DNA of 33,716 nt from Deltaproteobacteria bacterium YD0425bin51 (GTDB lineage: Bacteria; Desulfobacterota; Desulfobacteria; Desulfobacterales; YD0425bin51). The position numbers and the translations under genes are program-made. The stretch is from the NCBI GenBank assembly GCA_002753225.1, contig PDZS01000052.1, positions 1 to 33,716 on the forward strand, given 5' to 3'. Positions 1-8,590 of this stretch are shown one piece after another. The number at the start of each line of letters is the position of its first letter. Position 1 is the first letter of the stretch. The notes beneath the pieces are model-generated. The model was not told the origin of the DNA and did no database searches. It saw only the letters and a program-made list of their open reading frames with translations.

Positions 1-39
1 TTTATTTTTAATTGATACAATTCCAGAAAGACCGCACAT
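1..39 (-). CDS. asnB: Asparagine synthetase (glutamine-hydrolysing), N-terminus only, runs off the window
   Basis: Only 13 codons are in the window, read leftward: MCGLSGIVSIKNK. A Met-Cys-Gly start followed by a short hydrophobic strand is the signature of class II (Ntn) glutamine amidotransferases, where Cys2 becomes the N-terminal nucleophile. The MCG-x-S/A-G-I form is most typical of AsnB-type asparagine synthetases, which transfer glutamine ammonia to aspartate. An AAAGGAG ribosome site lies at 47-53, seven bases before the ATG, so this is a real start. Other members of the fold (GlmS, PurF, exopolysaccharide-associated amidotransferases) start similarly. The superfamily is therefore safer than the exact enzyme. 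The gene follows the CPBP protease gene on the same strand, 39 bases after its stop codon. Confidence 0.6.
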   Translation of the reverse strand, partial: MCGLSGIVSIKNK

Positions 40-78
40 AATAAATCTCCTTTAATTATTATTATATTAGATATTTTA

Positions 79-708
79 CTATAGTGATATTAAAATTGAA
101 AGCGCAAATATAGCCATATTTCCTAAGGAGTGTATAGTTATTGGCACTATCAGATTTTTTTCAATTTCATAAGAAATAGCAAAGATAATTCCTCCTATGA
201 TTTGAGTAATAGGGGCTTGAGAAAAACCATAATGTTGCATTGCAAATATATATGAACTGATTAGTAATGCTAAAATTTTGCTCCACTGTCTAATATAACC
301 ATAAATTAGACCTCTGAAAAATATTTCTTCAAAAATAGGCGCAATTATTCCTCCAACAATAAATAACATTAAAATATCAAATTTTGTTTCTGGAATTTTT
401 CCAGATATAAGCTTAAAAGGATTTATTCCAAATAAGTATAATAATATAAATCCAATAATAACAATGCATCCAAACGCTATGGACCAGAGAAGTCCTTTTT
501 TTATTCCAAATATTATTTTATTTGGAATGATCCCTATTTTATCAAGATTCATATGACAAAATTTAAAAATTATAATAATCAGACTTGTTTCAAGAATTCG
601 CACTATACCTATCTTTATGATAGAATTAGAAATATTTATTATATTAGGAACTGAGGCTTCAAATATGAAAAGAACTAAATATATTAATATGATTTTGTTT
701 GTTTCCAT
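79..708 (-). CDS. CPBP-family (CAAX/Abi) intramembrane glutamic protease
   Basis: A 209-residue polytopic membrane protein. The C-terminal half carries the CPBP signature: FEEIFFRG (paired glutamates, then Arg) near residues 126-133, FAMQH about 30 residues later, and a final HSLGN motif near 193-197. These supply the catalytic Glu and His residues in this family. Family members cleave within the membrane, either prenylated proteins (Rce1) or small peptides and bacteriocin-related substrates; the substrate here is unknown. The start ATG at 708 has AAGGA about seven bases upstream and lies 25 bases inside the end of the preceding membrane-protein gene, so the two are probably translated together. 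Identification as CPBP is firm; the cellular role is not. Confidence 0.85.
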   Translation of the reverse strand: METNKIILIYLVLFIFEASVPNIINISNSIIKIGIVRILETSLIIIIFKFCHMNLDKIGIIPNKIIFGIKKGLLWSIAFGCIVIIGFILLYLFGINPFKLISGKIPETKFDILMLFIVGGIIAPIFEEIFFRGLIYGYIRQWSKILALLISSYIFAMQHYGFSQAPITQIIGGIIFAISYEIEKNLIVPITIHSLGNMAIFALSILISL

Positions 709-1889
709 CCAAGAGTCCTTAAAGCATTATAAGCATACAACTGAACATACCAATGGTCAGAATTATTTATTTTATCTAAAATTATGGGAATTGCTTTCTT
801 GTCTCCTATTTTACCTAAATTGCTTAACGCCATACAGATAGTATTTGGATGTATAGAATTTAAACTTGCTGTTTCTTTATTTTCATACGGCTTTAATGTG
901 TTTATAACTAAAATAAATAAAATCAATAAAATATAAGCAAAGATAAATCTGATTTTTTCATTTACAAAAAATAACATAGAATTGGTAATCAAATAAAATA
1001 AAGCAAATAATGATATCAGAATTGAAATTAGTGTAAACATCCTAAAGAAAGGATAGCGATCCTCTTTTTTTGAAAATTCTTTTAATATTTCTTCAGGGTT
1101 GGCTAAAAATATTTTTAAAGGCTTCTCAATTGATATCCCTATTGCATTTTGTAAAATAAGATTATTATTTTTAAATGTAATTTTTAAATCAACTGCATTA
1201 TTATTCTCCACACAAAGAAAATCATAATTTAATAATATGTTTTCTAAATATTTTGCTTTTATATTTAAAATAGAGCATGTTTTTATCTGCTTTTGACTTA
1301 GAGTTTTAAAGACTTCTGCAGGGTAAAGCGTATATTTATAATAAAAATCATTTATTTTAGTTCCTATTGGATTTGATAAAAGAACATAATCTCTGAAGTT
1401 AATAAATAAATTTTGCTGAGTTTGAAAAAATATTAAAAATATAATGACTATTGGTAATAAAATAAAACAGTGATTTATTGGTTTTATATCTTTAGAAGTC
1501 CAAAAAACAATAACAGGAATAATTACAAAATAGGCTGTAGATATAAAACAAAATCCCTTATAATTTAATGAAAAAATTGTTAATATCCAGATCAAATTAA
1601 TTATGAAAAGAAAATATTTGTTGCGGTATAAAATTGATATTAACACAAAAGAAACAAAATAAAGGGCTATTCCTATACTAAGGGTAAAAAAAAGTCCGCT
1701 CCAAAAACTTGTGGAAAAATCGAGAAGTTTTGAATATATTAAATGATTTGGAACAATTAAATAACCTGTATTTTTTAGTATTGTAAGTTTTTTATAAAGC
1801 AAAATATTTGATAGATATACCTGAAGAGTTGATATTATTTGAGCAATAATTATTGAAAATAGAAAGGATTTTATATGTTTTTTTAACAT
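684..1889 (-). CDS. Polytopic membrane protein with C-terminal HEAT-like repeats
   Basis: 401 residues. About five hydrophobic segments fill residues 8-165. A polar, probably extracytoplasmic region of roughly 110 residues follows (about 165-280), then two more membrane segments (about 285-335). The last 55 residues read as one to two HEAT/armadillo-like helices (ALSNLGKIGDKKAIPIIL and AYNALRTLGW are the key stretches), the pattern of protein-protein interaction repeats. No catalytic motif is visible. The 3' end overlaps the CPBP protease gene by 25 bases, so the two are likely functional partners. No clear ribosome site precedes the ATG at 1889. I do not recognise a named family. Confidence 0.7.
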   Translation of the reverse strand: MLKKHIKSFLFSIIIAQIISTLQVYLSNILLYKKLTILKNTGYLIVPNHLIYSKLLDFSTSFWSGLFFTLSIGIALYFVSFVLISILYRNKYFLFIINLIWILTIFSLNYKGFCFISTAYFVIIPVIVFWTSKDIKPINHCFILLPIVIIFLIFFQTQQNLFINFRDYVLLSNPIGTKINDFYYKYTLYPAEVFKTLSQKQIKTCSILNIKAKYLENILLNYDFLCVENNNAVDLKITFKNNNLILQNAIGISIEKPLKIFLANPEEILKEFSKKEDRYPFFRMFTLISILISLFALFYLITNSMLFFVNEKIRFIFAYILLILFILVINTLKPYENKETASLNSIHPNTICMALSNLGKIGDKKAIPIILDKINNSDHWYVQLYAYNALRTLGWKQTKSY

Positions 1890-1910
1890 TTTAACATTTT
1901 ATCTTGACAA

Positions 1911-1939
1911 TTAACACAACTTCAATAGAAAATTATAAG
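1911..1939 (+). promoter_or_regulatory. Predicted sigma-70 promoter for cytochrome c3-recD2
   Basis: TTAACA at 1911-1916 and TATAAG at 1934-1939 are separated by 17 bases. Each matches the consensus at five of six positions. The pair lies 30 bases before the cytochrome start, and an AAGGA ribosome site follows at 1956-1960. A TTGACA at 1904-1909 is a better -35 hexamer but has no -10 at a suitable distance. Confidence 0.45.
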
Positions 1940-1968
1940 AATAAAATAACACAAAAAGGAAAATAATT

Positions 1969-2454
1969 ATGAAAAAAATATGTTATTATTTTATAGGATT
2001 TGTATTTGTTTTAATTTTTACCAGTTTTACTGCAATGTCAGAAGATGGATCAGAAAATAATAAGTTATGCGTTTCAATGGGAAAAATTCCAATAAAGCTG
2101 CCTGAAAAAATTAAACCAAATCGTACTATAGTTCAATTTTCTCATGGAGTACATTCAAATTTTAACTGCAAGGAATGTCATCATACATGGTCAAAGAATA
2201 ACCCTATTGATTCTTGTTCAACTTCCAAGTGTCATGATGGAATAGAATCTCCTGAAAAACCTCTTAAATATTTGAAATATACAAAAGAAAGTATTAAGTA
2301 TTTTAAATATGCATTTCATAAAGCCTGTATAGGCTGCCATAAAGAAATAAAACTGCAAAACTCTGAAGCAGAAGAGAACAAAAGTGAGCCAGTAAAAATC
2401 AAAAAAACAGGTCCTACAGGATGTGTTGAATGTCATACTGCTGATTCAGATTAA
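1969..2454 (+). CDS. Periplasmic tetraheme cytochrome c3 (class III cytochrome c)
   Basis: 161 residues with a Sec signal peptide (MKK start, hydrophobic 5-22). Four haem sites are visible: C67-x2-C70-H71, C83-x4-C88-H89, C120-x2-C123-H124 and C152-x2-C155-H156. Extra histidines H59, H62, H72 and H117 fall where the distal ligands of bis-His cytochrome c3 are expected, and the CX4CH second site is characteristic of class III. In sulfate reducers these proteins carry electrons between periplasmic hydrogenases or formate dehydrogenases and membrane redox complexes. The segment before haem 4 (residues 130-150) is Lys/Glu-rich and the chain is longer than the roughly 110-residue classic c3. The stop is six bases before the recD2 ATG, suggesting co-transcription without an obvious functional link. 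Confidence 0.9.
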   Translation: MKKICYYFIGFVFVLIFTSFTAMSEDGSENNKLCVSMGKIPIKLPEKIKPNRTIVQFSHGVHSNFNCKECHHTWSKNNPIDSCSTSKCHDGIESPEKPLKYLKYTKESIKYFKYAFHKACIGCHKEIKLQNSEAEENKSEPVKIKKTGPTGCVECHTADSD

Positions 2455-2460
2455 TTAGAA

Positions 2461-4623
2461 ATGGTTGAAATCCAAGGGTATATTGAAAGAATCACTTATA
2501 ATAGTGAAGAAACAGGATTTACTGTTTTTAAAGTAAAAGCTCAAGGTCAATCCGATTTAGTATCTGTTGTAGGAACAATGATCTCTCCAATGCCAGGAGA
2601 AGTAATCCATATGAAAGGTGAATGGATTCGTCACCCTAAATATGGAGAGCAGTTTAAAATCCTTCAATACAAAACCTTAATACCTGCTACAGTTAATGGA
2701 ATAAGAAAATATTTGGGTTCTGGTCTTATTAAAGGGATAGGACCAGTCATGGCATCAAGAATTGTCGATATATTTGGTGAAAAAACACTTGATGTTATAG
2801 AAAATGAAACTGGTAAATTAAGCCTTGTTGAAGGTATTGGCGAGAAAAGAATCGAAATGATTCGAGCTGCATGGGAAGAGCAAAAGGAAATAAGAGAAGT
2901 TATGATATTTTTGCAGGCTCACGGTGTCAGCTCAACCTATGCAACAAAAATTTTTAAACATTATGGAGATAATTCAATATCTGTTGTAAAAGAAAACCCA
3001 TATAGGCTGGCTTCGGATATTATGGGTATTGGTTTTATAACTGCAGATAAAATAGCGCAGAAACTTGGCTTTGAAAAAAATACGTCTTTTAGAGTAGAAG
3101 CAGGAATTTTATATGTTTTAAATAAAATAGCAGAAGATGGACATGTTTATTATCCTTATGAAAAGCTTATCGATGAAACTATTGAAATGCTTGAAGTTGA
3201 AAAGGAATTAGTAATAAATGCCATAACTGTTGCCTATTCTGAAAGAAAAATAATTATAGAAAGAATATCTAAGGAAGAAGGGGAAGATAAGGCCGTCTAT
3301 CTTACTCAGTTTCATGTTTGTGAATTAGGTATCTCCAATAAATTAAAAATACTCAGAGATGTTTCATCACATATTCCAAAGGTTAATTCTAACGAAGCAA
3401 TAGAATTTGTTCAAAAGACAATAAACATTGCACTTGCAAAGAAACAGATTGAAGCCATAAAAAGCATATTAGAAAAAAGGACTCCGCATATTATAACAGG
3501 CGGTCCTGGAGTTGGTAAAACAACAATTATTAATGTTTTAATAAAAATTTTTTTAAGATATGAGTTGAATATATTGTTAGCGGCTCCAACAGGAAGAGCT
3601 GCTAAGAGGATGAATGAAACCAGCGGGCATACAGCAAAAACTATACACAGGCTTTTAGAATACAGTATGCAAAGTGGAGGTTTTTCAAAAAATGATAAAT
3701 CTCCCCTTAACTGCGATGTTTTAATTATTGATGAATCTTCTATGATTGATACTGTCCTCATGTATCATCTCTTAAAAGCTGTTCTGCCAGGAACAATCCT
3801 TATTTTAGTAGGAGATATGGACCAACTTCCATCAGTTGGTTCTGGTAATGTATTAAAAGATATCATTAATTCTAAGGTATTTCCAGTAATTGAACTTAAT
3901 GAAATCTTTAGGCAGGCTAAAGAAAGCCGAATAATTGTAGCATCCCATCAGATTAGGCGCGGATTTATTCCAAAATTTGAAGCCGATGTTCCTAAAAATG
4001 ATCTGTTTTTTATTGAAAAAGAAGATCCTGAGCAGGTTCTCAAAATTATTATTGAACTAGTTAAAGAAAGAATTCCCAAAAAATTCGGCTTTGATTCTGT
4101 TTCAGACATACAGGTTTTAACACCTATGAATAAAGGAACAGTAGGTGCTATAAACTTAAATATGTCTCTTCAGGAAAATCTTAATCCTAATGAAGTTGGA
4201 ATAACTCGAGGCGCTAGAAATTTCAGAATAAATGATAAGGTCATGCAGATTAAAAACAACTATGACAAAGAGGTTTTTAACGGTGATATAGGAAAGATAA
4301 TATGGATAAATTCTGAAGATCAGAAGGTTTTCATCTCTTTTGATGAGCGTCAGGTTATTTATGATTATTCTGATTTAGATGAAGTTGTTTTAGCCTACGC
4401 TGTTTCTGTTCATAAGTCTCAAGGTTCAGAATATCCAGCCATAGTAATACCAATTTTAACTCAACACTATATGCTCCTTCAGCGAAATCTGATTTATACA
4501 GCCATAACTCGCGGGAAAAAATTGGTTGTAATAGTTGGAACAAAGAAAGCTTTAGCCATTGCTATAAAAAATGATAAAGTGGATAAGAGATATACTTATC
4601 TTAAGGAGCGACTATTGAACTAA
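2461..4623 (+). CDS. recD2: RecD2-type superfamily 1B DNA helicase (RecD-like)
   Basis: 720 residues. The N-terminal OB-like region and helix-hairpin-helix segments (GIGPVMASRIVDIFG near 92-106, GIGEKRIEMI near 125-134, GIGFITADKIA near 189-199) are typical of RecD2 proteins not associated with RecBC. The helicase core has Walker A GGPGVGKT at 347-354, motif II DESS at 424-427, motif III LVGDMDQLPSVGSG at about 449-462, and C-terminal VHKSQGSEYP and YTAITRGK motifs. RecD2 unwinds DNA 5' to 3' and acts in DNA repair and replication-fork maintenance. The gene lies six bases after the cytochrome c3 gene and converges on pilA, overlapping its stop by four bases. The ATG lacks a strong Shine-Dalgarno, consistent with translational coupling. 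Confidence 0.93.
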   Translation: MVEIQGYIERITYNSEETGFTVFKVKAQGQSDLVSVVGTMISPMPGEVIHMKGEWIRHPKYGEQFKILQYKTLIPATVNGIRKYLGSGLIKGIGPVMASRIVDIFGEKTLDVIENETGKLSLVEGIGEKRIEMIRAAWEEQKEIREVMIFLQAHGVSSTYATKIFKHYGDNSISVVKENPYRLASDIMGIGFITADKIAQKLGFEKNTSFRVEAGILYVLNKIAEDGHVYYPYEKLIDETIEMLEVEKELVINAITVAYSERKIIIERISKEEGEDKAVYLTQFHVCELGISNKLKILRDVSSHIPKVNSNEAIEFVQKTINIALAKKQIEAIKSILEKRTPHIITGGPGVGKTTIINVLIKIFLRYELNILLAAPTGRAAKRMNETSGHTAKTIHRLLEYSMQSGGFSKNDKSPLNCDVLIIDESSMIDTVLMYHLLKAVLPGTILILVGDMDQLPSVGSGNVLKDIINSKVFPVIELNEIFRQAKESRIIVASHQIRRGFIPKFEADVPKNDLFFIEKEDPEQVLKIIIELVKERIPKKFGFDSVSDIQVLTPMNKGTVGAINLNMSLQENLNPNEVGITRGARNFRINDKVMQIKNNYDKEVFNGDIGKIIWINSEDQKVFISFDERQVIYDYSDLDEVVLAYAVSVHKSQGSEYPAIVIPILTQHYMLLQRNLIYTAITRGKKLVVIVGTKKALAIAIKNDKVDKRYTYLKERLLN

Positions 4624-5069
4624 TAAATAGTATTTTGCGTAGTCATTCTGACATCTTCATTTTGGTCAAATCTAAATCGAGCCTGAGTACCATCACCATC
4701 AATGTCGGTATAAGCTCGGCCAATTATGGCTGTTTGTGAAGCTGATTGTGTAAGATATGATCCGTAAACATCTCCAGTCGGCTGCCATCCGATAGCTGAA
4801 AAACCACCATTATCAATCCAAGTGTTTTTTTGAGGTCCTGTAACAGTATAATTAACTGGAGAAGCCGTTAATGAAACATATGTACCGCTATTAGCTCTAT
4901 AAGCTTCTTCAGCTACTCTTATAGCTCCTAAATTTACAGGGGCTTCAGAACGCTTTGCTTTAAATTGAAAGTTTCTAAAATTAGGAATAGCAATTGCTGC
5001 TAAAATACCTATGATGGCTACAACGATCATAAGTTCAATTAATGTAAATCCCATTTTTTGCTTTAGCAT
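4620..5069 (-). CDS. pilA: Type IV major pilin-like prepilin (PilA)
   Basis: 149 residues. A class III prepilin leader of seven residues (MLKQKMG) is cut before F8. Glu12 is residue 5 of the mature protein, followed by the uninterrupted hydrophobic helix (IELMIVVAIIGILAAIAIP) that packs in the pilus core. The globular part is short and Gly/Thr-rich, with no cysteine pair for the usual D-loop, as in delta-proteobacterial geopilin-like or type IVa short pilins. A GAGG ribosome site lies seven to eight bases upstream. It is transcribed toward recD2 and overlaps its end by four bases. The 196-aa unknown gene lies 25 bases upstream on the same strand and may share its promoter. It could be a minor pilin or pseudopilin. 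Confidence 0.85.
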   Translation of the reverse strand: MLKQKMGFTLIELMIVVAIIGILAAIAIPNFRNFQFKAKRSEAPVNLGAIRVAEEAYRANSGTYVSLTASPVNYTVTGPQKNTWIDNGGFSAIGWQPTGDVYGSYLTQSASQTAIIGRAYTDIDGDGTQARFRFDQNEDVRMTTQNTIY

Positions 5070-5094
5070 ATTTATTCCTCTAATTTGACATCAA

Positions 5095-5685
5095 TTATTT
5101 ATTTTTTTTTTCTTTCTCAAGTAAAAGATAATCAGTAAATTTGACGCCTAATTTTTTTGCCTTATTCTTTTTTATTTCCATATTAAATACAGCAATAAGC
5201 TCTTCTGGAACATTTGGCATTCCAAATTCTTCTATAAGTGCTTTTTTTAAAGCTTCTATGTTGGGATTTTCAGCAGCTATTTTCTGAGTTAGTTCGAATT
5301 TGAGTTTTGCAAAAGCCTGTTTTGCAAATTTATCTAAATGTTGTTCTTCTTTTTTTTCTTTTTTTCCTTTAGGAATATCTTTAGGTGTTACTTTTTTATC
5401 TATAAGCCCCAGTTTAGAAACAAAGTTTTTAAGGTTAGAATCATTAAGTAAGATAACATGCTTTAAATCTGTTTCTATTGCTTCATGTGGACAGGAATTT
5501 ATATTGGCACACAAATTGTCGACTATTTCAGGACAAATTATGTCGCTATCAGTTTTTGCAATTATTATTTTATAGCGAAAGCATACACCAATTGATATAA
5601 TACCCAATGTGTTAATTTTTTCTTTTATATCAGTTGGAATTTTTTGAATCTCTAACCATTTAATGATATCATATGATTTATCCAT
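5095..5685 (-). CDS. Hypothetical protein upstream of pilA
   Basis: 196 residues with no family I recognise. There is no signal peptide or membrane segment. The N-terminal 95 residues look like a small alpha/beta domain with four cysteines (C35, C51, C59, C65). A Lys/Glu-rich linker (about 97-118) follows, then a mostly helical C-terminal region ending in a basic tail. The ATG at 5685 lacks an obvious ribosome site. The gene is divergent from the GlmU-like gene, with a gap of only 36 bases, and lies 25 bases before pilA, so co-transcription with the pilin is likely. A role in pilus biology would be inference from position only. Confidence 0.6.
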   Translation of the reverse strand: MDKSYDIIKWLEIQKIPTDIKEKINTLGIISIGVCFRYKIIIAKTDSDIICPEIVDNLCANINSCPHEAIETDLKHVILLNDSNLKNFVSKLGLIDKKVTPKDIPKGKKEKKEEQHLDKFAKQAFAKLKFELTQKIAAENPNIEALKKALIEEFGMPNVPEELIAVFNMEIKKNKAKKLGVKFTDYLLLEKEKKNK

Positions 5686-5721
5686 GATATTGTTTTGTCA
5701 TAAATTGAGGTTTTGGTCAAT

Positions 5722-6873
5722 ATGAATAATAAAATAAAGCAATTACTAGAAAAAGGTGTAAAAATTCCAAATCCAGAAAGTGTTGATATTTCTGATGAAG
5801 TTATTGTTGATAGAATTTCAGGAGAAGGAGTTGTTATTTATTCAGGGTGTAAAATTTTTGGTGCATCAACATTTATATCAAAGGGCGTAAATATAGGCTA
5901 TGAAGGACCTGTGACAATTGAAAACTGTGAAATTGGACCATATGTTAAACTTAAAGGAGGCTTTTTTAGCAGAGCAGTTTTTTTAGAAAAAGTGACAATG
6001 GGGTCAGGCAGTCATGTGAGGGAAGGAACAATACTTGAAGAAGAAGCAAGCTGCGCTCATACTGTAGGACTTAAACAGACTATTTTATTTCCATTTGTAA
6101 CTTTAGGTAGTTTAATTAATTTTTGTGATTGTTTCATGTCTGGCGGAACCAGCAGAAGTAATCATAGCGAAGTCGGCAGTTCTTTTATACATTTTAATTA
6201 TACTCCAAATCAGGATAAAGCTACTCCTTCGCTTTTAGGAGATGTACCAAGAGGAGTCATGATAGATCAGCCTCCAATTTTTTTAGGAGGGCAGGGGGGG
6301 TTAGTAGGTCCAACCAGACTTGAATTTGGAACTATAACTGCTGCTGGAACAATTTGCAGAAAAGATGAACTTAGAACAAGCAGGCTAATTCTAGAAGCAA
6401 GAGATAAGAACGTAAATATACAATATGTACAAGGAATGTATCAGAATACAAATAGAATATTATTAAATAACCTTGTTTATATAGCAAATTTATACGCTTT
6501 AAGGGAATGGTATAATAATGTTCGTTATCAGTTCATTTCTGACGATTTCCCAATTCCTATGTTTAAGGGTTTGGAAGAAAAGCTTAATATTGGCATAGAT
6601 GAAAGAATTAAAAGATTAAAAGAATTTAAGGAGAAATTAAATACCCCTGTTGAAAATCTAAAAGAAGAGCTGTTTATAAAATTAAAAGGTTTAACAGGTG
6701 ATAAACAAAAGAGAGATTCTTTTTTAGAAAGCGTTTTATCAGGTATTCAAAGAAATGGTAAAAATTATATTGCTGTCATAAAAGGTCTATATAAAAAAGA
6801 TAAAGAAATTGGTTCACAATGGTTACAAAGCATTGTAGATGGTTTTATGAAAGGATTTGCAATTAATGGATAA
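5722..6873 (+). CDS. Left-handed beta-helix GlmU-like protein (UDP-GlcNAc pyrophosphorylase-type, helix domain only)
   Basis: 383 residues from the ATG at 5722. An in-frame TTG at 5713 is too close to the GAGG at 5707-5710 to be the start. Residues about 15-210 show hexapeptide-repeat spacing (VIYSGCKIFG, VTIENCEIGPYVKLKG, GSGSHVREGTILEE), as in the C-terminal acetyltransferase/pyrophosphorylase beta-helix of GlmU. Gly-rich loops follow (LGGQGGLVGP), then a helical C-terminal 150 residues. The nucleotidyltransferase Rossmann domain of bifunctional GlmU is absent. The coding end overlaps glmM by eight bases, tying it to UDP-N-acetylglucosamine synthesis. Whether it acts as acetyltransferase, uridyltransferase partner or neither cannot be decided from the sequence. 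Confidence 0.7.
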   Translation: MNNKIKQLLEKGVKIPNPESVDISDEVIVDRISGEGVVIYSGCKIFGASTFISKGVNIGYEGPVTIENCEIGPYVKLKGGFFSRAVFLEKVTMGSGSHVREGTILEEEASCAHTVGLKQTILFPFVTLGSLINFCDCFMSGGTSRSNHSEVGSSFIHFNYTPNQDKATPSLLGDVPRGVMIDQPPIFLGGQGGLVGPTRLEFGTITAAGTICRKDELRTSRLILEARDKNVNIQYVQGMYQNTNRILLNNLVYIANLYALREWYNNVRYQFISDDFPIPMFKGLEEKLNIGIDERIKRLKEFKEKLNTPVENLKEELFIKLKGLTGDKQKRDSFLESVLSGIQRNGKNYIAVIKGLYKKDKEIGSQWLQSIVDGFMKGFAING

Positions 6874-8203
6874 GTTATTTGGCACAGATGGAATAAGAGG
6901 AAAAGCAAACAGATATCCAATGACATCTGAAATAAGCCTAAACATTGGGAGATCTGCTTCATGTTTTTTCAACAAAAATAAAAAAATTATTATAGGAAAA
7001 GATACAAGATTATCTTGTGATATGATTGAAAGTGCCTTAATTTCAGGCATATGCTCAATGGGAGTTGATGTTTATCTTGCTGGAGTAATTCCAACACCAG
7101 GAATTTCTTTTTTGACTTACTTCATGAATATGGATGCAGGTATTATGATTTCGGCATCACATAACCCTTTTTATGATAATGGAATTAAGTTTTTTAAGGG
7201 GGATGGATATAAACTTAACGATAATGAAGAAGCGGAAATTGAAAAAATATTTAAAGAAAACAATTTTAAATACTCTCAAGATATAGGACGTGTTTATAGT
7301 TTAAACGATTCAGATAAAAACTATGTTAATTTTTTAAAAGATAGAGTAAGGAAAGATATTAGCTTTAAAGGAATAAAACTTGTTATTGATTGCGCAAATG
7401 GTGCTACATTTAGAGCTGCAAAAGAAGTTTTTTCGAGTTTAGAAATAGATGTTTATGCAATTTCTGTTTCTCCAAATGGAAAAAATATTAATGATAATTG
7501 CGGTTCTGAGCATCCTAAAAAGCTATCAGAAGCTGTCTTAGAAAAGCAGGCAGATATTGGACTTGCATTTGATGGAGATGGTGACAGAGTTATAGCAGTT
7601 GATGAAAAGGGAAAGATATTGTCAGGTGATCAAATAATTGCAATATGTGCAAAACATTTAAAGCAGAATGGAAGGTTAAAAAATAATACAGTTGTTACAA
7701 CAGTCATGAGCAATATGGGACTTAGCGTTGCATTAAAAGATATGGATATAAAACATGCTATAGCAAATGTTGGAGATAGATATGTTCTTGAGATGATGAA
7801 GTCATGTGGAGCGATCATTGGAGGTGAAGACTCAGGACATATGATTTTTTTAGATTATCATAGAACAGGAGACGGAATTCTTTCAGCATTGCAGCTTATG
7901 GAATCAATTGTTTCAAGCCAGAAACCTCTTTCAGAATTAGGAAAAATAATGTCTGTTTTTCCTCAAATGTTAGTTAATGTAGAAGTGAAAAACAAACCAG
8001 ATATTGAAACTGTGCCAGAAATTTATAATGTTATAAAGAAAGTGGAAAAAGAATTAGCTGGAAAGGGTAGGGTGCTTGTCCGTTATTCAGGAACGCAACC
8101 ATTATGCAGAGTTATGGTTGAAGCACCTACCAATGAAGATACAAAGAGATATTGTGATGAGATAACTAAAGTTATCAAAAGTCATAAAAGCTTTATTTTT
8201 TAA
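6866..8203 (+). CDS. glmM: Phosphoglucosamine mutase
   Basis: 445 residues starting at the ATG at 6866. The in-frame TTG at 6857 is less likely because AAAGGA at 6850-6855 is spaced for the ATG. It interconverts glucosamine-6-phosphate and glucosamine-1-phosphate on the way to UDP-GlcNAc for peptidoglycan and LPS. Key sites: FGTDGIRG at 5-12, phosphoserine loop SASHN with Ser98, metal-binding DGDGDR at 236-241, sugar-binding GEDSGH at 320-325, and phosphate-binding RYSGTQP near 413. Length and motifs are full for the alpha-D-phosphohexomutase family. GlmM is favoured over ManB/phosphomannomutase because of the FGTDGIRG start, the length and the GlmU-like neighbour. Its 3' end overlaps the convergent secreted-protein gene by 11 bases. 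Confidence 0.92.
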   Translation: MDKLFGTDGIRGKANRYPMTSEISLNIGRSASCFFNKNKKIIIGKDTRLSCDMIESALISGICSMGVDVYLAGVIPTPGISFLTYFMNMDAGIMISASHNPFYDNGIKFFKGDGYKLNDNEEAEIEKIFKENNFKYSQDIGRVYSLNDSDKNYVNFLKDRVRKDISFKGIKLVIDCANGATFRAAKEVFSSLEIDVYAISVSPNGKNINDNCGSEHPKKLSEAVLEKQADIGLAFDGDGDRVIAVDEKGKILSGDQIIAICAKHLKQNGRLKNNTVVTTVMSNMGLSVALKDMDIKHAIANVGDRYVLEMMKSCGAIIGGEDSGHMIFLDYHRTGDGILSALQLMESIVSSQKPLSELGKIMSVFPQMLVNVEVKNKPDIETVPEIYNVIKKVEKELAGKGRVLVRYSGTQPLCRVMVEAPTNEDTKRYCDEITKVIKSHKSFIF

Positions 8204-8561
8204 TAGGGGTTATCAAAGTTTTTACACCATCTTGAACTTGACTTGTTTTGTCTCTTTCACCGCTAAAATTATTTGAAGTTGGTAAGCGTTTAAGCCTGGT
8301 AATATAAGTTGTACCCATAGCAGAAATGATTAAATCACCATTGCTATCAAATTTCCAATAATGAATATTACCGCTCCATGTTGCATTTGCAGAACCATCA
8401 GGATTAAAAACAATTGTTCCTAAGACTTGTCCATTGTCAGACCACTGATATGTTGTTTGTAAAAGTGTGGAATTAATATCACCAGTTTGGGCTGAACTAT
8501 CACCAATGAAGAAATTTTGCATTCCAAGAATAATTAATACTGTAAAAATTACCTTTTTCAT
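8193..8561 (-). CDS. Small secreted protein of unknown function
   Basis: 122 residues with a signal peptide (MKKVIFTVLIIL core, probable cleavage after the SSA at about 22-24). The mature part is about 98 residues and looks beta-rich: YQWSDNGQVLGTIVF, NATWSGNIHYWKF and GDLIISAMGTTYITRL are strand-like, as in small lipocalin-like or beta-sandwich periplasmic proteins. No cysteines are seen in the mature chain. A GGAGG ribosome site lies 11 bases before the ATG. It is the last gene on the minus strand after the chemotaxis operon, 29 bases from the STAS gene, so it may be its final cistron. It converges on glmM with an 11-base overlap. Function not recognised. Confidence 0.65.
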   Translation of the reverse strand: MKKVIFTVLIILGMQNFFIGDSSAQTGDINSTLLQTTYQWSDNGQVLGTIVFNPDGSANATWSGNIHYWKFDSNGDLIISAMGTTYITRLKRLPTSNNFSGERDKTSQVQDGVKTLITPIKK

Positions 8562-8590
8562 TTTTTGATATACCTCCGTATTTTAGGATG

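Noticed and set aside
1904..1909. TTGACA as the -35 of the cytochrome promoter
   Set aside because: The nearest good -10 (TATAAG) is 24 bases away, too far. TTAACA at 1911-1916 has the correct 17-base spacing.
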